Below are positions 13,903-14,052 of a stretch of 14,052 nt of DNA, one piece after another (position 1 is the stretch's first letter; every line of letters starts with the position of its first letter). A model generated the notes under the pieces. It did no database searches. It was given only the letters and a program-made list of their open reading frames with translations, and had not been told where the DNA came from. This stretch comes from Deltaproteobacteria bacterium (GTDB taxonomy: Bacteria > Desulfobacterota > Desulfobaccia > Desulfobaccales > 0-14-0-80-60-11), in contig JAMCQY010000060.1 in the NCBI GenBank assembly GCA_023381945.1, positions 1 to 14,052 of the forward strand, written 5' to 3'. The translations under genes and the position numbers were made by a program.

Positions 13903-14052
13903 ATGGCAGAAGAGGCCCTTAAAGAGGTGCGGGTAGACCGGCAACACCGTAAAATCGGCAATATCGCTCCCGAAATGGCGGACCGTTGTTATACTTGCGG
14001 CACTTGCTCCGGAGGTTGTCCCGCCACCGGCCTGGTTCCCGGCTGGGACCCG
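13903..14052 (+). CDS. HdrC-like iron-sulfur protein, N-terminal part (cut by window end)
   Basis: Fifty residues are visible from the ATG at 13903, with GGAGG at 13894-13898 upstream. The motif RCYTCGTCSGGCP gives C29, C32, C35 and C39, the first [4Fe-4S] site of HdrC, QmoC and related electron-transfer subunits. The charged lead of about 25 residues before it (EVRVDRQHRKIGN) is usual for these. Whether the protein ends as a short HdrC or continues into a membrane cytochrome-b-like part as in QmoC cannot be seen. Following an HdrA-like/HdrA-MvhD pair, it is probably the third subunit of the same complex. Confidence 0.82.
   Translation, partial: MAEEALKEVRVDRQHRKIGNIAPEMADRCYTCGTCSGGCPATGLVPGWDP

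Noticed and set aside
1..14052. CRISPR array, tRNA, rRNA, insertion sequence or transposase
   Set aside because: No regularly spaced direct repeats, no tRNA-like cloverleaf, no rRNA stretch and no transposase motif were seen on either strand.

Overview
The window is a redox-gene cluster from a GC-rich anaerobe. Heterodisulfide reductase (Hdr) modules, a formate dehydrogenase end, Wood-Ljungdahl methylene-tetrahydrofolate (methylene-THF) reductase genes and a selenoprotein MvhD occur together. The best guess is a Desulfobacterota lineage (sulfate reducer or syntroph, Desulfobacca/Syntrophobacter-like). That placement is inferred from gene content and protein style, not from a marker gene.

Layout. 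(1) 1-660: C-terminus of a formate dehydrogenase catalytic subunit, followed by a hairpin that may end that transcript. (2) 661-1653: a scar-like stretch holding a truncated FmdE-family gene on + and the C-terminal tail of a YjgR/DUF853 (HerA-like) NTPase on -. It then turns AT-rich, with a clear sigma-54 promoter (GG at 1529-1530, GC at 1541-1542). (3) 1654-9591: a tightly packed operon hdrC-hdrB-hdrA-mvhD-metV-metF with overlapping or nearly touching genes. (4) 9592-9708: a 117-bp gap. (5) 9709-13835: a second Hdr-like pair, a 415-aa HdrA-like flavoprotein overlapping a 960-aa multidomain fusion. (6) 13836-14052: a perfect palindrome, then the start of an HdrC-like gene cut by the window end.

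How the genes may work together. hdrCBA-mvhD-metV-metF matches the gene set proposed in Moorella for an electron-bifurcating methylene-THF reductase (MetFV-HdrABC-MvhD). Here HdrA is about 1500 aa. It carries a GltD/NfnB-type pyridine-nucleotide module spliced into its ferredoxin region, plus a second HdrA unit, so the complex could take or give electrons at NAD(H) directly. MvhD is read through an in-frame UGA as selenocysteine, with a plausible SECIS hairpin after it.

The least ordinary object is the 960-aa protein. It joins a cysteine-free, motif-degenerate HdrA pseudo-domain, a two-cluster ferredoxin, an MvhD domain, a molybdopterin-dinucleotide-binding-type domain like the end of FdhA, and a glycine-cleavage-H-like (lipoyl carrier type) domain. 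With the 415-aa HdrA partner and the HdrC-like gene downstream it may form a separate Hdr/Qmo-like complex whose substrate is unknown. All functional statements rest on recognised motifs and family resemblance read by eye; no search was run.
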